Shown here: piece after piece, positions 43,991 through 54,341 of the stretch
How the letters are laid out: every line of letters begins with the position of its first letter
Numbering within the stretch: the stretch's first letter is position 1
From: Shewanella livingstonensis
GTDB lineage: Bacteria > Pseudomonadota > Gammaproteobacteria > Enterobacterales > Shewanellaceae
DNA: 64,000 nt
Direction: 5' to 3'
Assembly (NCBI RefSeq): GCF_003855395.1
Contig: NZ_CP034015.1
Location: forward strand, 1,436,001-1,500,000
Notes under the pieces: generated by a model
Database searches by the model: none
Seen by the model: only the letters and a program-made list of their open reading frames with translations
What the model was told of the DNA's origin: nothing
Program-made: the position numbers and the translations under genes

Positions 43991-46066
43991 ATGTCTAACC
44001 ACCCATTTAGCCTGTCAGTTATAGCAGCCGCAGTGCTTTATGTTTGCCATTCAACCAATGCTGTTGCCGAAACAGTGACAGAGTCTATTGATAAGATTAA
44101 TAGCCAACTCGACTTGCAACAGTCATCAATAAGCCAATTTAATTATCGTCAAAGTGATATAACGCTAGGGTTAACTGGCGCGACAGTATTGCCCGCCATA
44201 CCGCATCAGGATGTAGCGATTACTCATGCGGGTGCCACAGACGGCGTTGCCATTTTACAAGATGGTATTTTCTTCTCTCCAGCGCCGTATTCTGGACAGC
44301 ATTTAGCGTTACAACCTAATCTACAACATCAACAAAAAGTATCATTTTCAGGTATGACGAATGTGACCGAAAGCTCAGAAGCGGCTTTTGGTAAGCTTGA
44401 ATATCAGTCAGTACAAATTAACCCGAACAAATATGCGACGAAGATCAATCTTGAAGGCAGTGACAATAATGCCATCAATGGTGGTGTCGTGGTGAGTGGA
44501 ACATCTAAGCAAGCAGGCATGTTACTGGCGGTTGATTATCAATCTGCATCAGAGGATGTGGGTTATCATATTTCGCGAGATCTCGATTCAACTCAAAAAG
44601 ATATTTTATTTAAAATTGCTGCTGATAGTCTACCTGGAGCACGTAATCAACAAACCACCGAGTTCAGTTATCAGTATTCATCACAAGATAGCGAGCGCGG
44701 GACCTTGGGGTTAACTGCTGCTGATTTTACGTTAAGTCCGACTCAATTATATTCAGCGGCTAGCATCGATAATATTGAAGGCGAACGACAACGCTACGTA
44801 TTAGCACATAAGGTTATTCTGTCTGCTGATTCGACCATGGATACCGATTTTTATTACCAAACCTATTCGCAGCAAACTCAAAACATGCATTTTGTTGATG
44901 GTGAGCAAATTGATAGTGCTTTATTGGCTTCCGTTGCTATGTTTGAAGCGGCTCCAACGGCTGATGGGATGAATCTAGGATCGCTAACGCAAAATAATGA
45001 TTTTGCTGGTTTTGGTGTACAAACCAAAGGTGTGACTATGTATGGTCAGCACCAGGTGACTTATAGTGCACGCTATCATACAGATAAAGCTGAAATGCGT
45101 TTAGGCCAGCGTGAGTGGTTATGGGGTAATGATTTATCACTGACGCCGACATCAGATGATGAATATGCACTGACGTATACTGATGATGTCTCGGCATTTT
45201 CATCAGCGGTAGACACTAAATTAAATTATGGTCAGTGGTCTATTAACCTCGGTTTAGGTTATGAGCATGTGAGTATTTCTCGTGAGCTTGATGATATGAC
45301 GACTAACCTTAATGCTGTTGATTTTTCTGATGATGGCTGGACTCCGTCAGCTGAGGTAGCTTATAAAAGTGGTGCCTGGTTAGCCGCGCTGCAAGTTAAA
45401 CAAGCTTGGACAGCCGCTTCAGCGGGAAATATTAACCAAACGGCTCAAGAAGCGCTGCAATATCAATTAGCGTTAAGTTACCAGCAAGATGCTTTATCGA
45501 TAGCCATGACAGGCTATATGCATGATTACGACAGTCAACACGTAAGTTGTATGCAGGGCATGGTATGTGGCTATGAGCAAATATCATTACAGGAAAATAT
45601 GAGTGATGTTGCTGTTGTGGGCGCAGACTTGAGCATAGCGTATGGGCTGACATTTGATCACTTTTCTATTCCATTGAACGTAAAGTATCAATACACCCAG
45701 GCTGAAACCGATACTGCCGATTGCAATGAGTTAATGGGATGTTTTGCTGCCAATAGTCAATTACCTTGGGTACCAGAACAACAGTTAACGTTAAGCTCCG
45801 GTATTGTGTATGGTGACATGTCTTTTATCGCGCAGGCCTTGTATCAATCTGAGTTAGGTTATCAAACCTCATTGTCTAATGAGCGAACCATTGATAGTCA
45901 GTGGAAGGTTGATTTAGCCGCGACTTATCGTTTGACCGAGCAGCATGAATTATATGTTCGAGTTGAAAACTTGTTAGATGAAGAATTAGTCGCAAATATT
46001 ACAGCGATGGGATTTCAAGGGCAGTCAGAAATGATCACGTATTTGGGTTATCAAGGTCATTTCTAG
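43991..46066 (+). CDS. TonB-dependent outer-membrane receptor
   Basis: 691 residues. Signal peptide about 1-26 (ends 'AVAE'). A plug-like region (about 40-140, 'DGVAILQDGIFFSPAPYSGQ...') is short and lacks a clear TonB box. The beta-barrel ends with 'LYVRVENLLDEELVANITAMGFQGQSEMITYLGYQGHF', the usual TonB-receptor last strand with terminal Phe. Two extracellular-loop Cys pairs ('SCMQGMVCGY' and 'DCNELMGCF') may form disulfides. Family role: energised import of siderophores or other scarce ligands. Lies between luxS and the mobile element copy B. Ligand unknown; no Fur site recognised upstream. Confidence 0.83.
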   Translation: MSNHPFSLSVIAAAVLYVCHSTNAVAETVTESIDKINSQLDLQQSSISQFNYRQSDITLGLTGATVLPAIPHQDVAITHAGATDGVAILQDGIFFSPAPYSGQHLALQPNLQHQQKVSFSGMTNVTESSEAAFGKLEYQSVQINPNKYATKINLEGSDNNAINGGVVVSGTSKQAGMLLAVDYQSASEDVGYHISRDLDSTQKDILFKIAADSLPGARNQQTTEFSYQYSSQDSERGTLGLTAADFTLSPTQLYSAASIDNIEGERQRYVLAHKVILSADSTMDTDFYYQTYSQQTQNMHFVDGEQIDSALLASVAMFEAAPTADGMNLGSLTQNNDFAGFGVQTKGVTMYGQHQVTYSARYHTDKAEMRLGQREWLWGNDLSLTPTSDDEYALTYTDDVSAFSSAVDTKLNYGQWSINLGLGYEHVSISRELDDMTTNLNAVDFSDDGWTPSAEVAYKSGAWLAALQVKQAWTAASAGNINQTAQEALQYQLALSYQQDALSIAMTGYMHDYDSQHVSCMQGMVCGYEQISLQENMSDVAVVGADLSIAYGLTFDHFSIPLNVKYQYTQAETDTADCNELMGCFAANSQLPWVPEQQLTLSSGIVYGDMSFIAQALYQSELGYQTSLSNERTIDSQWKVDLAATYRLTEQHELYVRVENLLDEELVANITAMGFQGQSEMITYLGYQGHF

Positions 46067-46102
46067 ATAACTGTTTTTATATGACGGTCTCTATATGTTA
46101 GC

Positions 46103-46382
46103 TAGGGCCTGTTGATCTTTCAAGGTTATTTTTGCAGCGAATTGTTGGCCATTACTCACATTTACAACTGCGCGGCAGAGACTTTGAGGTGTAGTTATTC
46201 TACATAAAAAGTCGATAACACAGTAAAAATGGCCAACAAACGCTGCCCGAAGGGTTCGGCTAAAAACGTTTTACTCTTTGTTGAATGCATTTTGCTTAGA
46301 TGACTAGGCATCAATCCATTCGCCTCGATTAAAACGTTTTTAACTCGAACAAAATTCAACCAGCAAAGATCAACAGGCCCTA
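46103..46382. mobile_element. Non-autonomous element (MITE-like), copy B, 280 bp
   Basis: Terminal inverted repeats TAGGGCCTGTTGATCTTT (46103-46120) and its complement (46365-46382) are perfect over 18 bp and identical to those of copy A at 31395-31497. The interior holds a 12-bp inverted repeat TTGTTGGCCATT (46142-46153) / AATGGCCAACAA (46228-46239). No open reading frame of transposase size. It lies between the TonB receptor and nqrA. Confidence 0.87.
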
Positions 46383-46812
46383 GGCTGAATGATATTTGAA
46401 CACGGTTTATGTGTCTTTTATATCAAAATGCTCATGCCACTCAAGTGAGAACTCATTTGGGTGGTATTATTTATGCGGTAATTGTTTTTGTGAGTAAACA
46501 ACTAAAATTATTTCTTTAAAATTAATGCTATAGTTTTTTTATCAGAATCTAACATACAGCATAACCTCTTAGGTTCTTATTCGTTAAGTCTGATCTAAAA
46601 TCCATTTGTTAAAGTAATGTATTGGTATGAAAACACCTATAATTTTCGTGGCGATAGTCTCATATTTGCGGTAAAATGCGCGCGACCAGCGTGATTATGA
46701 TCGCATTTTCGAGTTAAATCTGCGCTAGCTCAAATGCAAGTATTTGTTAATACTTTGTTTTTGTAGCAGAACGTGGCGCATTGTCTTTCCTTCAAACGTA
46801 GTGCTTGTGGAT
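46383..46812 (+). promoter_or_regulatory. 430-bp upstream region of the nqr operon
   Basis: Non-coding. Contains an 8-bp inverted repeat AAAATGCG (46673-46680) / CGCATTTT (46702-46709) around a 21-base loop, about 104-140 bp before nqrA. No polyT run follows, so it is a candidate operator or leader structure rather than a terminator. I see no clear -35/-10 that stands out from the AT-rich background. Confidence 0.4.
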
Positions 46813-48147
46813 ATGATTACAATTAAGAAAGGATTGGAACTGCCTATAGCAGGCGGACCAGAGCAAGTTATCCATAATGGCCCAGCCATTAGACATGTAG
46901 CGACTTTGGGTGAAGAGTATATTGGCTTACGTCCAACGATGAAGATCAAAGTGGGCGACAAAGTACAAAAAGGCCAAGTTCTTTTTGAAGATAAAAAGAA
47001 TTTAGGCGTTAAATATACGGCTTTAGCCAGTGGTACTATTTTAGAAATCAACCGAGGTGCAAGACGTGTACTTCAATCAGTGGTTATTGCTGTGGAAGGT
47101 GACGATAGCGTTGCTTTTGCTCAATACGATGCTGATAAGCTAGACACGTTAGACGCACAAGTTGTTCGTGATAATCTGATTGATTCAGGTTTATGGACAG
47201 CTTTGCGTACACGACCTTTCAGTAAAGTGCCAGCGGTGGATGATACTGCTGCGGGTATTTTTGTGACTGCAATTGATACTCAACCTCTAGCTGCCGATCC
47301 TGTGGTAGTCATTGCTCAACATAAAGAAGATTTTGCTAACGGCCTCAAAGTCCTAGCTCGATTAACTGAAGGTAAAGTTTACCTATGTAAAGCACAAGGT
47401 GCCGATATCCCAGCAGCCAATGCACAAGTTCAAGAGTTTGCGGGTAAACACCCAGCAGGTCTTGTAGGTACGCATATTCACAACGTTCTACCAGCTTCTG
47501 CAACACGTACTGTTTGGCATATTGGCTATCAGGATGTGATTGCATTTGGTCAACTGTTCACTCAAGGTGTATTAAACACTGAACGTGTGGTTGCTATTGG
47601 TGGTCCTAAAGCGAAAAATCCTCGTCTAGTTCGTACCGTTTTAGGTGCTAGCATGACTGAACTGACTGCTGATGAAACAGTTGGTGATGGTGTTCGTGTG
47701 ATTTCGGGTTCAGTGTTAAGCGGCCGAACTGCGGTAGGACCTCAAGCTTATTTGGGGCGTTATCATCAGCAGGTGAGTGTACTGGAAGAAGGTGATGAAA
47801 AAGAATTATTTGGTTGGGCTATGCCTGGTGCTGATAAATTCTCTATTACACGTGCATTCCTAGGCCATTTAAGCCCATCGCGTCTATTTAATATGACCAC
47901 TAGTACTGGCGGTTCAGACCGTGCAATGGTACCGATTGGTAACTATGAACGTGTGATGCCTCTAGACATTCTACCTACTATGCTACTTCGTGATTTACTC
48001 TCTGGTGACTTTGATGGCGCAGTCCGTTTAGGCGCATTAGAGTTAGATGAAGAAGATTTGGCATTGTGTACGTTCGTATGTCCAGGTAAGTATGACTATG
48101 GTTCATATTTACGTGATTGTTTAGATACGATCGAGAGGGAAGGCTAA
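46813..48147 (+). CDS. nqrA: Na+-translocating NADH:quinone reductase subunit A
   Basis: 444 residues from ATG 46813 ('[20 protein letters not shown]'), the usual NqrA start; longer frames upstream do not resemble the family. Cytoplasmic subunit that contributes to quinone binding near NqrB; '[34 protein letters not shown]' is a lipoyl-like biotinyl domain. First gene of nqrABCDEF; its stop overlaps the nqrB start (TAATG). Confidence 0.96.
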   Translation: MITIKKGLELPIAGGPEQVIHNGPAIRHVATLGEEYIGLRPTMKIKVGDKVQKGQVLFEDKKNLGVKYTALASGTILEINRGARRVLQSVVIAVEGDDSVAFAQYDADKLDTLDAQVVRDNLIDSGLWTALRTRPFSKVPAVDDTAAGIFVTAIDTQPLAADPVVVIAQHKEDFANGLKVLARLTEGKVYLCKAQGADIPAANAQVQEFAGKHPAGLVGTHIHNVLPASATRTVWHIGYQDVIAFGQLFTQGVLNTERVVAIGGPKAKNPRLVRTVLGASMTELTADETVGDGVRVISGSVLSGRTAVGPQAYLGRYHQQVSVLEEGDEKELFGWAMPGADKFSITRAFLGHLSPSRLFNMTTSTGGSDRAMVPIGNYERVMPLDILPTMLLRDLLSGDFDGAVRLGALELDEEDLALCTFVCPGKYDYGSYLRDCLDTIEREG

Positions 48148-49346
48148 TGAGTTTGAAAGATTTTATCGAACGTATTGAGCCGCAATTTGAAAAAGGCGGC
48201 AAGTACGAAAAGTGGTATGCCCTTTACGAAGCGGCAGCCACAGTGTTTTATACTCCAGGTAAAGTGAACAAAGGGGCAACCCACGTTCGCGATAATGTAG
48301 ACCTAAAACGTATTATGATTACGGTTTGGGCATGTACATTCCCAGCAATGTTTTTTGGTATGTACAACGTAGGTTTACAGGCTCAAGTAGCGATGGCGGC
48401 CGGTTTCGGTTCTCCGGATATATGGCAAGTCAGCTTATTTGAATTATTTGGCGCTCAACTCTCTGCAGACTCTGGCATTACGTCCTTGATGTTCTATGGT
48501 GCGTGCTTCTTCTTACCTATCTATGCAGTGACTTTCATTGTTGGTGGTTTTTGGGAAGTACTCTTTGCATCAGTGCGTGGCCACGAAGTAAACGAAGGTT
48601 TCTTTGTCACTTCGGTGCTATTTGCTTTAACCCTACCCGCTACTATCCCATTGTGGATGGTTGCATTAGGTATTACCTTTGGTGTGGTTGTAGCGAAAGA
48701 GATCTTCGGTGGCACAGGGCGTAACTTCTTAAACCCTGCATTAGCTGGTCGAGCTTTCTTATACTTTGCTTACCCATTAAGCATGTCTGGTGATACCACG
48801 TGGGTTGTTGCTGACGGTTATTCTGGTGCAACGGCATTAAGCCAAGCAGCGCAAGGTACATTTGACTACGCCTCAACGGCTAACTGGATTGACTCATTTA
48901 TGGGCTTCATTCCTGGTTCTGTCGGTGAAGTGTCTACCTTTGCTATCTTGCTAGGTGGTCTAGTTATCATTTACGCCCGTATTGCCTCTTGGCGAATCGT
49001 TAGTGGTGTTTTCTTAGGTATGGTCGCTATTGCGACGTTGCTTAATATGATTGGTAGCGACACTAACCCGATGTTTGCAATGCCTTGGTATTGGCACTTG
49101 GTGTTAGGTGGATTTGCATTCGGTATGATGTTTATGGCTACAGACCCAGTTTCTGCGTCGTTTACCAATACCGCGAAGTGGGCATACGGTTTCCTCATTG
49201 GTGCAATGGTGGTGTTTATCCGTGTGGTTAACCCTGCATTCCCAGAAGGTATTATGTTAGCTATTTTGTTTGCTAACCTATTTGCTCCATTATTTGACCA
49301 CTTTGTTGTACAGTCAAATATCAAGCGGAGGATTGCTCGTGGCTAG
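48147..49346 (+). CDS. nqrB: Na+-NQR subunit B
   Basis: 399 residues. Start ATG at 48147 overlaps the nqrA stop by one base, with GGAAGG upstream. Integral membrane subunit; covalent FMN attaches to Thr in 'SGATALSQ' (about residues 233-240), and '[20 protein letters not shown]' precedes it. It binds riboflavin/FMN and forms part of the Na+ path with NqrD/E. The C-terminal end overlaps nqrC by 8 bp. Confidence 0.96.
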   Translation: MSLKDFIERIEPQFEKGGKYEKWYALYEAAATVFYTPGKVNKGATHVRDNVDLKRIMITVWACTFPAMFFGMYNVGLQAQVAMAAGFGSPDIWQVSLFELFGAQLSADSGITSLMFYGACFFLPIYAVTFIVGGFWEVLFASVRGHEVNEGFFVTSVLFALTLPATIPLWMVALGITFGVVVAKEIFGGTGRNFLNPALAGRAFLYFAYPLSMSGDTTWVVADGYSGATALSQAAQGTFDYASTANWIDSFMGFIPGSVGEVSTFAILLGGLVIIYARIASWRIVSGVFLGMVAIATLLNMIGSDTNPMFAMPWYWHLVLGGFAFGMMFMATDPVSASFTNTAKWAYGFLIGAMVVFIRVVNPAFPEGIMLAILFANLFAPLFDHFVVQSNIKRRIARG

Positions 49347-50124
49347 TAATAAAGATTCGTTCGGTAGAACGCTATTTGTTGTTGTCGGCTTATGTCTTAT
49401 CTGTTCAGTGCTTGTTTCAACTGCTGCTGTGGTATTAAAACCTATTCAGCAAGAAAACAAATTACTTGATAAGCAAAAGTATATTCTTGAAGCGGCGAGC
49501 CTGATAAATACCAAAGAAGGCAAAGTCACTAAGAAAGAAATTCTAAGCAAGTATGAGCAATATGTTGAAGCTCGCTTAGTTGACCTTAAAACAGGTGAGT
49601 TTGTTGAGGGTGATGCTAACGTTTATGACCAACGTAAAGCGTCACGCGATACTAGCATGTCTTCTGTGCCTGAAAATGACATCGCCTCAATCAAGCGTGT
49701 TGCAGATAACGCGGTTGTATACCTTGTTCGTAATGACGAAGGTAAACTAACTAGCGTTATTTTACCTGTTCACGGCTATGGTTTGTGGTCAACTATGTAC
49801 GCACTTTTGGCTCTAGAGGCTGACTTAAATACAGTGCAAGGGCTTGTTTACTATGACCAAGGCGAAACGCCTGGTTTAGGTGGCGAAGTTGAGAATCCAA
49901 AATGGAAAGCATTGTGGAAAGGTAAAAAGTTATTTGATGAGCAAGGTGACTTGGCTATTAGTGTAACTAAAAACCCTACAGTGGCTAGTTCTGTTTATGG
50001 TGTCGATGCGCTTTCAGGTGCAACACTTACCAGTAACGGTGTACAACACTCATTGACGTTTTGGTTAGGTAAAGAAGGCTTCGCAAACTTTATCGCTAAA
50101 GCACGCAACGGAGGGTTAAGCTAA
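49339..50124 (+). CDS. nqrC: Na+-NQR subunit C
   Basis: 261 residues. GTG start at 49339 (GCGGAGGA 8 bases before it; N-terminus '[37 protein letters not shown]' fits the family). One membrane anchor (about 11-33), then a periplasmic FMN domain; '[14 protein letters not shown]' (about 224-237) contains the Thr flavinylated by ApbE. It accepts electrons from the NqrD/E iron centre and passes them to NqrB. Overlaps nqrB by 8 bp and nqrD by 1 base. Confidence 0.96.
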   Translation: MASNKDSFGRTLFVVVGLCLICSVLVSTAAVVLKPIQQENKLLDKQKYILEAASLINTKEGKVTKKEILSKYEQYVEARLVDLKTGEFVEGDANVYDQRKASRDTSMSSVPENDIASIKRVADNAVVYLVRNDEGKLTSVILPVHGYGLWSTMYALLALEADLNTVQGLVYYDQGETPGLGGEVENPKWKALWKGKKLFDEQGDLAISVTKNPTVASSVYGVDALSGATLTSNGVQHSLTFWLGKEGFANFIAKARNGGLS

Positions 50125-50756
50125 TGGCTGACGCTAAAGAACTTAAACAGGTTCTAACCGGACCGATTATCAATAACAACCCAATTGCGTTGCAAATTTT
50201 GGGTGTGTGTAGTGCTCTTGCTGTTACTAGTAAATTAGAAACAGCATTAGTAATGACGATTGCATTAACTGCGGTAACAGCGTTTTCTAACCTGTTTATC
50301 TCACTTATTCGTAATCACATTCCAAGCAGTGTGCGTATTATTGTACAGATGACCATTATCGCTTCATTAGTGATTGTGGTTGACCAAGTATTACAAGCTT
50401 ATGCTTATGCCATTTCTAAACAGTTATCGGTATTCGTCGGTTTGATTATTACTAACTGTATTGTAATGGGTCGTGCTGAAGCTTACGCAATGAAAACACC
50501 CCCAATGATGAGCTTTATGGATGGTATCGGTAACGGTTTAGGTTACGGTGCAATTCTATTGTCTGTTGGCGTTGTGCGTGAACTATTTGGTAATGGTTCA
50601 TTATTTGGCGTAGAAATCCTCAGCAAAATCTCTGACGGCGGTTGGTATCAGCCTAACGGTTTATTACTACTGCCACCGAGTGCATTCTTCTTGATCGGTG
50701 GTCTGATCTGGTTGATTCGTACGTATAAGCCAGAGCAAGTTGAAGCAAAAGGGTAA
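50124..50756 (+). CDS. nqrD: Na+-NQR subunit D
   Basis: 210 residues, six membrane helices; '[18 protein letters not shown]' carries the conserved Cys ('VCSALAVT') and '[12 protein letters not shown]' the second, which with the matching Cys pair in NqrE bind a membrane-embedded iron-sulfur centre. Start ATG 50124 overlaps the nqrC stop by one base. Confidence 0.96.
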   Translation: MADAKELKQVLTGPIINNNPIALQILGVCSALAVTSKLETALVMTIALTAVTAFSNLFISLIRNHIPSSVRIIVQMTIIASLVIVVDQVLQAYAYAISKQLSVFVGLIITNCIVMGRAEAYAMKTPPMMSFMDGIGNGLGYGAILLSVGVVRELFGNGSLFGVEILSKISDGGWYQPNGLLLLPPSAFFLIGGLIWLIRTYKPEQVEAKG

Positions 50757-50761
50757 ACGCA

Positions 50762-51370
50762 ATGGAACATTATCTTAGTTTATTAATTCGCTCTGTTTTC
50801 ATTGAAAATATGGCGCTAGCGTTCTTCTTGGGTATGTGTACTTTCTTAGCGGTATCAAAGAAAATCACTACTGCAATGGGCCTAGGTGTTGCAGTTATCG
50901 TGGTACTGGCTATTTCGGTTCCTGCTAACCAAATTATTTATCAAGGTCTATTAGCTCCAGGCGCATTAGCTTGGGCTGGTTTTCCTGATGCTGATTTGAG
51001 CTTTTTGAAGTTCATCACCTTTATCGGTGTGATTGCAGCACTTGTGCAAATTTTGGAAATGGCTTTAGACAAGTACTTTCCACCTTTGTACAACGCGTTG
51101 GGTATTTTCTTACCTTTGATTACCGTGAACTGTGCAATTTTTGGTGCAGTATCTTTCATGGTTGAGCGTGATTATAACCTTGGCGAGAGCGTAGTATTTG
51201 GTATTGGCTCTGGCATAGGTTGGGCGTTAGCAATTGTATTGTTAGCCGGTATCCGCGAAAAGATGAAGTATTCTGACGTGCCAAATGGCTTACGTGGCTT
51301 AGGTATTACCTTTGTTTCAGCAGGTCTTATGGCTCTAGGTTTCATGTCATTCTCAGGTGTTTCTCTTTAA
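50762..51370 (+). CDS. nqrE: Na+-NQR subunit E
   Basis: 202 residues, six membrane helices, related to NqrD in inverted topology. '[15 protein letters not shown]' and '[14 protein letters not shown]' hold the Cys residues for the shared iron-sulfur centre. Five bases after the nqrD stop. Confidence 0.96.
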   Translation: MEHYLSLLIRSVFIENMALAFFLGMCTFLAVSKKITTAMGLGVAVIVVLAISVPANQIIYQGLLAPGALAWAGFPDADLSFLKFITFIGVIAALVQILEMALDKYFPPLYNALGIFLPLITVNCAIFGAVSFMVERDYNLGESVVFGIGSGIGWALAIVLLAGIREKMKYSDVPNGLRGLGITFVSAGLMALGFMSFSGVSL

Positions 51371-51415
51371 GAGTACTGAGACGACGCATTAATTTGAACC
51401 TTTAAGGATAAGTGA

Positions 51416-52663
51416 ATGGGTATTCTTGAATCTACTCCTCTAGATGTCTATCTAGGTGTGAGTATGTTTACTGTGATTGTATTAGTTCTGGTATTAGTGA
51501 TTTTATTCGCTAAATCAAAACTAGTGGCAAGCGGTGATATCATGATTGGTATTAACGGCGACGCAGATAAAGCAATTAAAACAGGTGCTGGTGGAAAGCT
51601 ACTTAGCGTTTTAGCTGACAACGGTATCTTTGTATCGAGTGCGTGTGGCGGTGGTGGCTCATGTGGCCAGTGTCGTGTACACATAAAGTCTGGTGGTGGT
51701 GATATTCTGCCGACTGAGCTTGATCACATTAGTAAAGGCGAAGCACGTCAAGGTTGTCGTTTATCTTGTCAAGTAAACGTTAAAGCTGATATGGAAATCG
51801 AGCTTGATGAAGAGATCTTCGGCATCAAGAAGTGGGAATGTGCGGTTCTATCTAACGATAACAAAGCCACGTTCATTAAAGAACTTAAGCTGCAAATCCC
51901 TGATGGTGAATCTGTACCTTTCCGTGCTGGTGGTTATATTCAGATCGAAGCACCTGCTCATCATATTAAATATGCTGAGTTTGAAGTGCCTGATAAATAT
52001 CGTGGCGACTGGGAACACTTTGGTTTCTTCAAGCTAGAGTCAAAAGTAGACGAAGAAACGATTCGTGCTTACTCGATGGCCAACTACCCAGAAGAGTTTG
52101 GGATTATTATGCTGAACGTGCGTATTGCTACGCCACCTCCACGTAATTTAACCTTACCTTGCGGTAAAATGTCTTCGTACATTTGGAGCTTGAAAGCCGG
52201 TGATAAAGTGACTATTTCTGGTCCATTTGGTGAGTTCTTCGCTAAAGATACCGATGCTGAAATGGTCTTTATTGGTGGTGGTGCTGGTATGGCCCCAATG
52301 CGTTCACACATTTTTGACCAATTAAAGCGTCTTAAATCAAAGCGCAAAATCAGTTTCTGGTACGGTGCGCGTTCTCAACGCGAAATGTTCTATGTTGAAG
52401 ATTTTGACGGTTTAGCGGCTGAAAATGAAAACTTCAAATGGCACGTTGCGTTATCGGACCCACAAGCGGAAGATAATTGGACTGGTTATACCGGTTTTAT
52501 CCATAACGTATTGTATGAAAACTACTTACGTGACCATGATGCGCCAGAAGATTGTGAGTTCTATATGTGTGGACCTCCAATGATGAACGCAGCCGTTATT
52601 GGTATGCTAAAAGATTTAGGTGTCGAAGACGAAAATATCTTATTAGATGATTTCGGTGGCTAA
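51416..52663 (+). CDS. nqrF: Na+-NQR subunit F (NADH-oxidising flavoprotein)
   Basis: 415 residues. One N-terminal membrane helix (about 10-32), a plant-type [2Fe-2S] ferredoxin domain with Cys in '[15 protein letters not shown]' and 'CRLSC', then a ferredoxin-NADP+ reductase-like part binding FAD ('[12 protein letters not shown]') and NADH ('[15 protein letters not shown]' and '[17 protein letters not shown]'). It is the entry point for electrons from NADH. Last nqr gene; a strong hairpin follows 35 bp after the stop. Confidence 0.97.
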   Translation: MGILESTPLDVYLGVSMFTVIVLVLVLVILFAKSKLVASGDIMIGINGDADKAIKTGAGGKLLSVLADNGIFVSSACGGGGSCGQCRVHIKSGGGDILPTELDHISKGEARQGCRLSCQVNVKADMEIELDEEIFGIKKWECAVLSNDNKATFIKELKLQIPDGESVPFRAGGYIQIEAPAHHIKYAEFEVPDKYRGDWEHFGFFKLESKVDEETIRAYSMANYPEEFGIIMLNVRIATPPPRNLTLPCGKMSSYIWSLKAGDKVTISGPFGEFFAKDTDAEMVFIGGGAGMAPMRSHIFDQLKRLKSKRKISFWYGARSQREMFYVEDFDGLAAENENFKWHVALSDPQAEDNWTGYTGFIHNVLYENYLRDHDAPEDCEFYMCGPPMMNAAVIGMLKDLGVEDENILLDDFGG

Positions 52664-52697
52664 TGAGTTAACTCATTACATAGACATGTAAGTCATG

Positions 52698-52757
52698 AAA
52701 ATTGCAGCAATGCAGACAGGGTGGTTAAACACGGGTCTGCACGCTGCAATTTTTTTT
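52698..52757 (+). terminator. Strong hairpin terminator between nqrF and apbE
   Basis: Outer stem AAAATTGCAGC/GCTGCAATTTT, small internal loop, inner stem GCAGAC/GTCTGC, then a run of eight or more Ts. It ends the nqr transcript or reduces flow into apbE, which begins 27 bp later. Confidence 0.88.
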
Positions 52758-52784
52758 ATTCAATAAAAAAAGTGTAGATTTGAC

Positions 52785-53798
52785 ATGACTGTAAATTCAA
52801 TCAAGTTACTGCTATTACCAGCGTTTTTGCTACTGGTGAGCGCATGTAGCACACCAGAACCGATTATTTCATTATCTGGCAGTACCATGGGTACAACTTA
52901 CCATATTAAAGTAGTCATTAATGATAAGCTGCCAGAAGCGCAATTACTGCAAGCAGAAATTGATATGGCATTGGAAGTGGTTAACGATCAGATGTCGACT
53001 TATCGTTCGGACTCTGAATTGTCTAAGTTTAATCAATTACAAGTACAACAAAGCGTTAACGTATCAGCTGATACGATTAAAGTGATTGAAGAAGGTATAC
53101 GCCTTTATCATGAAACCGATGGTGCATTAGATATCACCTTAGGACCGGTAGTTAACTTATGGGGTTTTGGTCCCGATAAACGGCCAACTACAATTCCGAC
53201 TCAGGCCCAAATTGATGCAGCAAAAGCAAAAATGGGTATCAAGGAATTGACCATAAATGGCTTAATGCTAACTAAGCACAATGCCGATTTGTATGTTGAT
53301 TTATCTTCAATAGCAAAAGGTTTTGGGGTTGATAAAATTGCTTCTATATTAAACAAATATCAGGTATCTGGATACTTAGTCGAAATTGGCGGTGAGCTTA
53401 ATATTAAAGGCACCAAGGCCGACAATACACCATGGCGAGTTGCGGTTGAACAACCGACTAGTGCAGGACAAGCAGTACAGCAAGTGATTGAACCTGGCAC
53501 CATGTCATTAGCAACATCGGGTGATTATCGTAACTTTTATCAAGAAAATGGTGAACGTTTTTCACATTTAATCGATCCTCGTAACGGTTATCCGATAAAG
53601 CATCAATTAGCCTCAGCAACCGTGTTACACTCTAGTTGTATGACTGCTGATGGATATGCAACGGCCATGATGGTGTTAGGTACGCAAGCTTCATTGGCGC
53701 TTGCTAAAGAGAAAAACTTAGCAATAATGTTGATTGAGAAGCAAGAGCAGGGATATCAGGTCTATTACAGCGATGCGTTTAAATCGTATGTGAAGTAG
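52785..53798 (+). CDS. apbE: FAD:protein FMN transferase
   Basis: 337 residues. Lipoprotein signal peptide with lipobox 'LVSAC' (Cys21), then the ApbE fold: 'GSTMGTTYHIKV' (about 32-43), 'LWGFGPDKRPTT', 'VDLSSIAKGFGVDKIA' and 'HLIDPRNGYPI' (Mg2+/FAD site), and 'TADGYATAMMVLG'. It transfers FMN from FAD to Thr residues of NqrB and NqrC in the periplasm, so its place behind the nqr genes matches its role. A full terminator precedes it, so it may use its own promoter or readthrough. Confidence 0.95.
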   Translation: MTVNSIKLLLLPAFLLLVSACSTPEPIISLSGSTMGTTYHIKVVINDKLPEAQLLQAEIDMALEVVNDQMSTYRSDSELSKFNQLQVQQSVNVSADTIKVIEEGIRLYHETDGALDITLGPVVNLWGFGPDKRPTTIPTQAQIDAAKAKMGIKELTINGLMLTKHNADLYVDLSSIAKGFGVDKIASILNKYQVSGYLVEIGGELNIKGTKADNTPWRVAVEQPTSAGQAVQQVIEPGTMSLATSGDYRNFYQENGERFSHLIDPRNGYPIKHQLASATVLHSSCMTADGYATAMMVLGTQASLALAKEKNLAIMLIEKQEQGYQVYYSDAFKSYVK

Positions 53799-53884
53799 GT
53801 TATTTATTTTTTAACTAGTTGATGAAACGACTTATTGATCCAGCTAGTTGTACCCTAATCTGAATGAGTTAATTGGAGTTTGTG

Positions 53885-54109
53885 ATGAGCACATTTATTG
53901 CAGCGTTTGTAGTGTTGTTATTGTTCTTTTTGTTAATGTCTATCGGCTATATTGTAAAAAAGAAAGCGGTAGAAGGCAGTTGTGGTGGCTTAGGTGTATT
54001 AGGTATTGAGAAAGCCTGTGACTGTGATGATCCATGTGATAAACGTAAACGTCGCATGGAAAAAGAGCAAGCCAGGAATGAGCTGCTTAATCAAAATCGC
54101 ATAATTTAG
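53885..54109 (+). CDS. nqrM: Na+-NQR maturation protein NqrM
   Basis: 74 residues from ATG 53885; the longer frame begins inside the ribosome binding site (GGAG at 53874-53877). One membrane helix (about 4-24), then 'KKKAVEGSCGGLGVLGIEKACDCDDPCDKRKRR': four cysteines (CGGLG and CDCDDPC). NqrM is needed for assembly of the iron-sulfur centre of NqrD/E. Ends before the hairpin 54155-54182. Confidence 0.93.
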   Translation: MSTFIAAFVVLLLFFLLMSIGYIVKKKAVEGSCGGLGVLGIEKACDCDDPCDKRKRRMEKEQARNELLNQNRII

Positions 54110-54154
54110 CGTCATTAATTATTTAAAGCAAAAGTTATTTAGCTCATGCTTTGT

Positions 54155-54182
54155 AAAGAGCCTTCATTTAGAAGGCTTTTTT
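54155..54182 (+). terminator. Terminator after nqrM
   Basis: AGCCTTC/GAAGGCT stem, ATTTA loop, T6 tail. Confidence 0.85.
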
Positions 54183-54223
54183 ATGTTTATTAATCGCTAA
54201 CGAGTTACAAAGCTTAGTTATAA

Positions 54224-54238
54224 TGATAATGGTTATCA
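54224..54238. promoter_or_regulatory. Probable Fur box upstream of the bacterioferritin pair
   Basis: TGATAATGGTTATCA fits the 7-1-7 Fur consensus TGATAATNATTATCA with one mismatch. It lies about 104 bp before the first bfr start, with AT-rich promoter-like DNA in between. Fur could repress or, through antagonising silencing or a small RNA, activate bfr; the direction is not readable from sequence. Confidence 0.6.
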
Positions 54239-54341
54239 ATTGTAAGTGTGTGAAAATAAAGGAAAATTTGCTTTTCCTCCTATAGTGTTTTATCCTATTT
54301 GTAATTGATCGAGATCACATTATTTATCGAGGGACATTACT

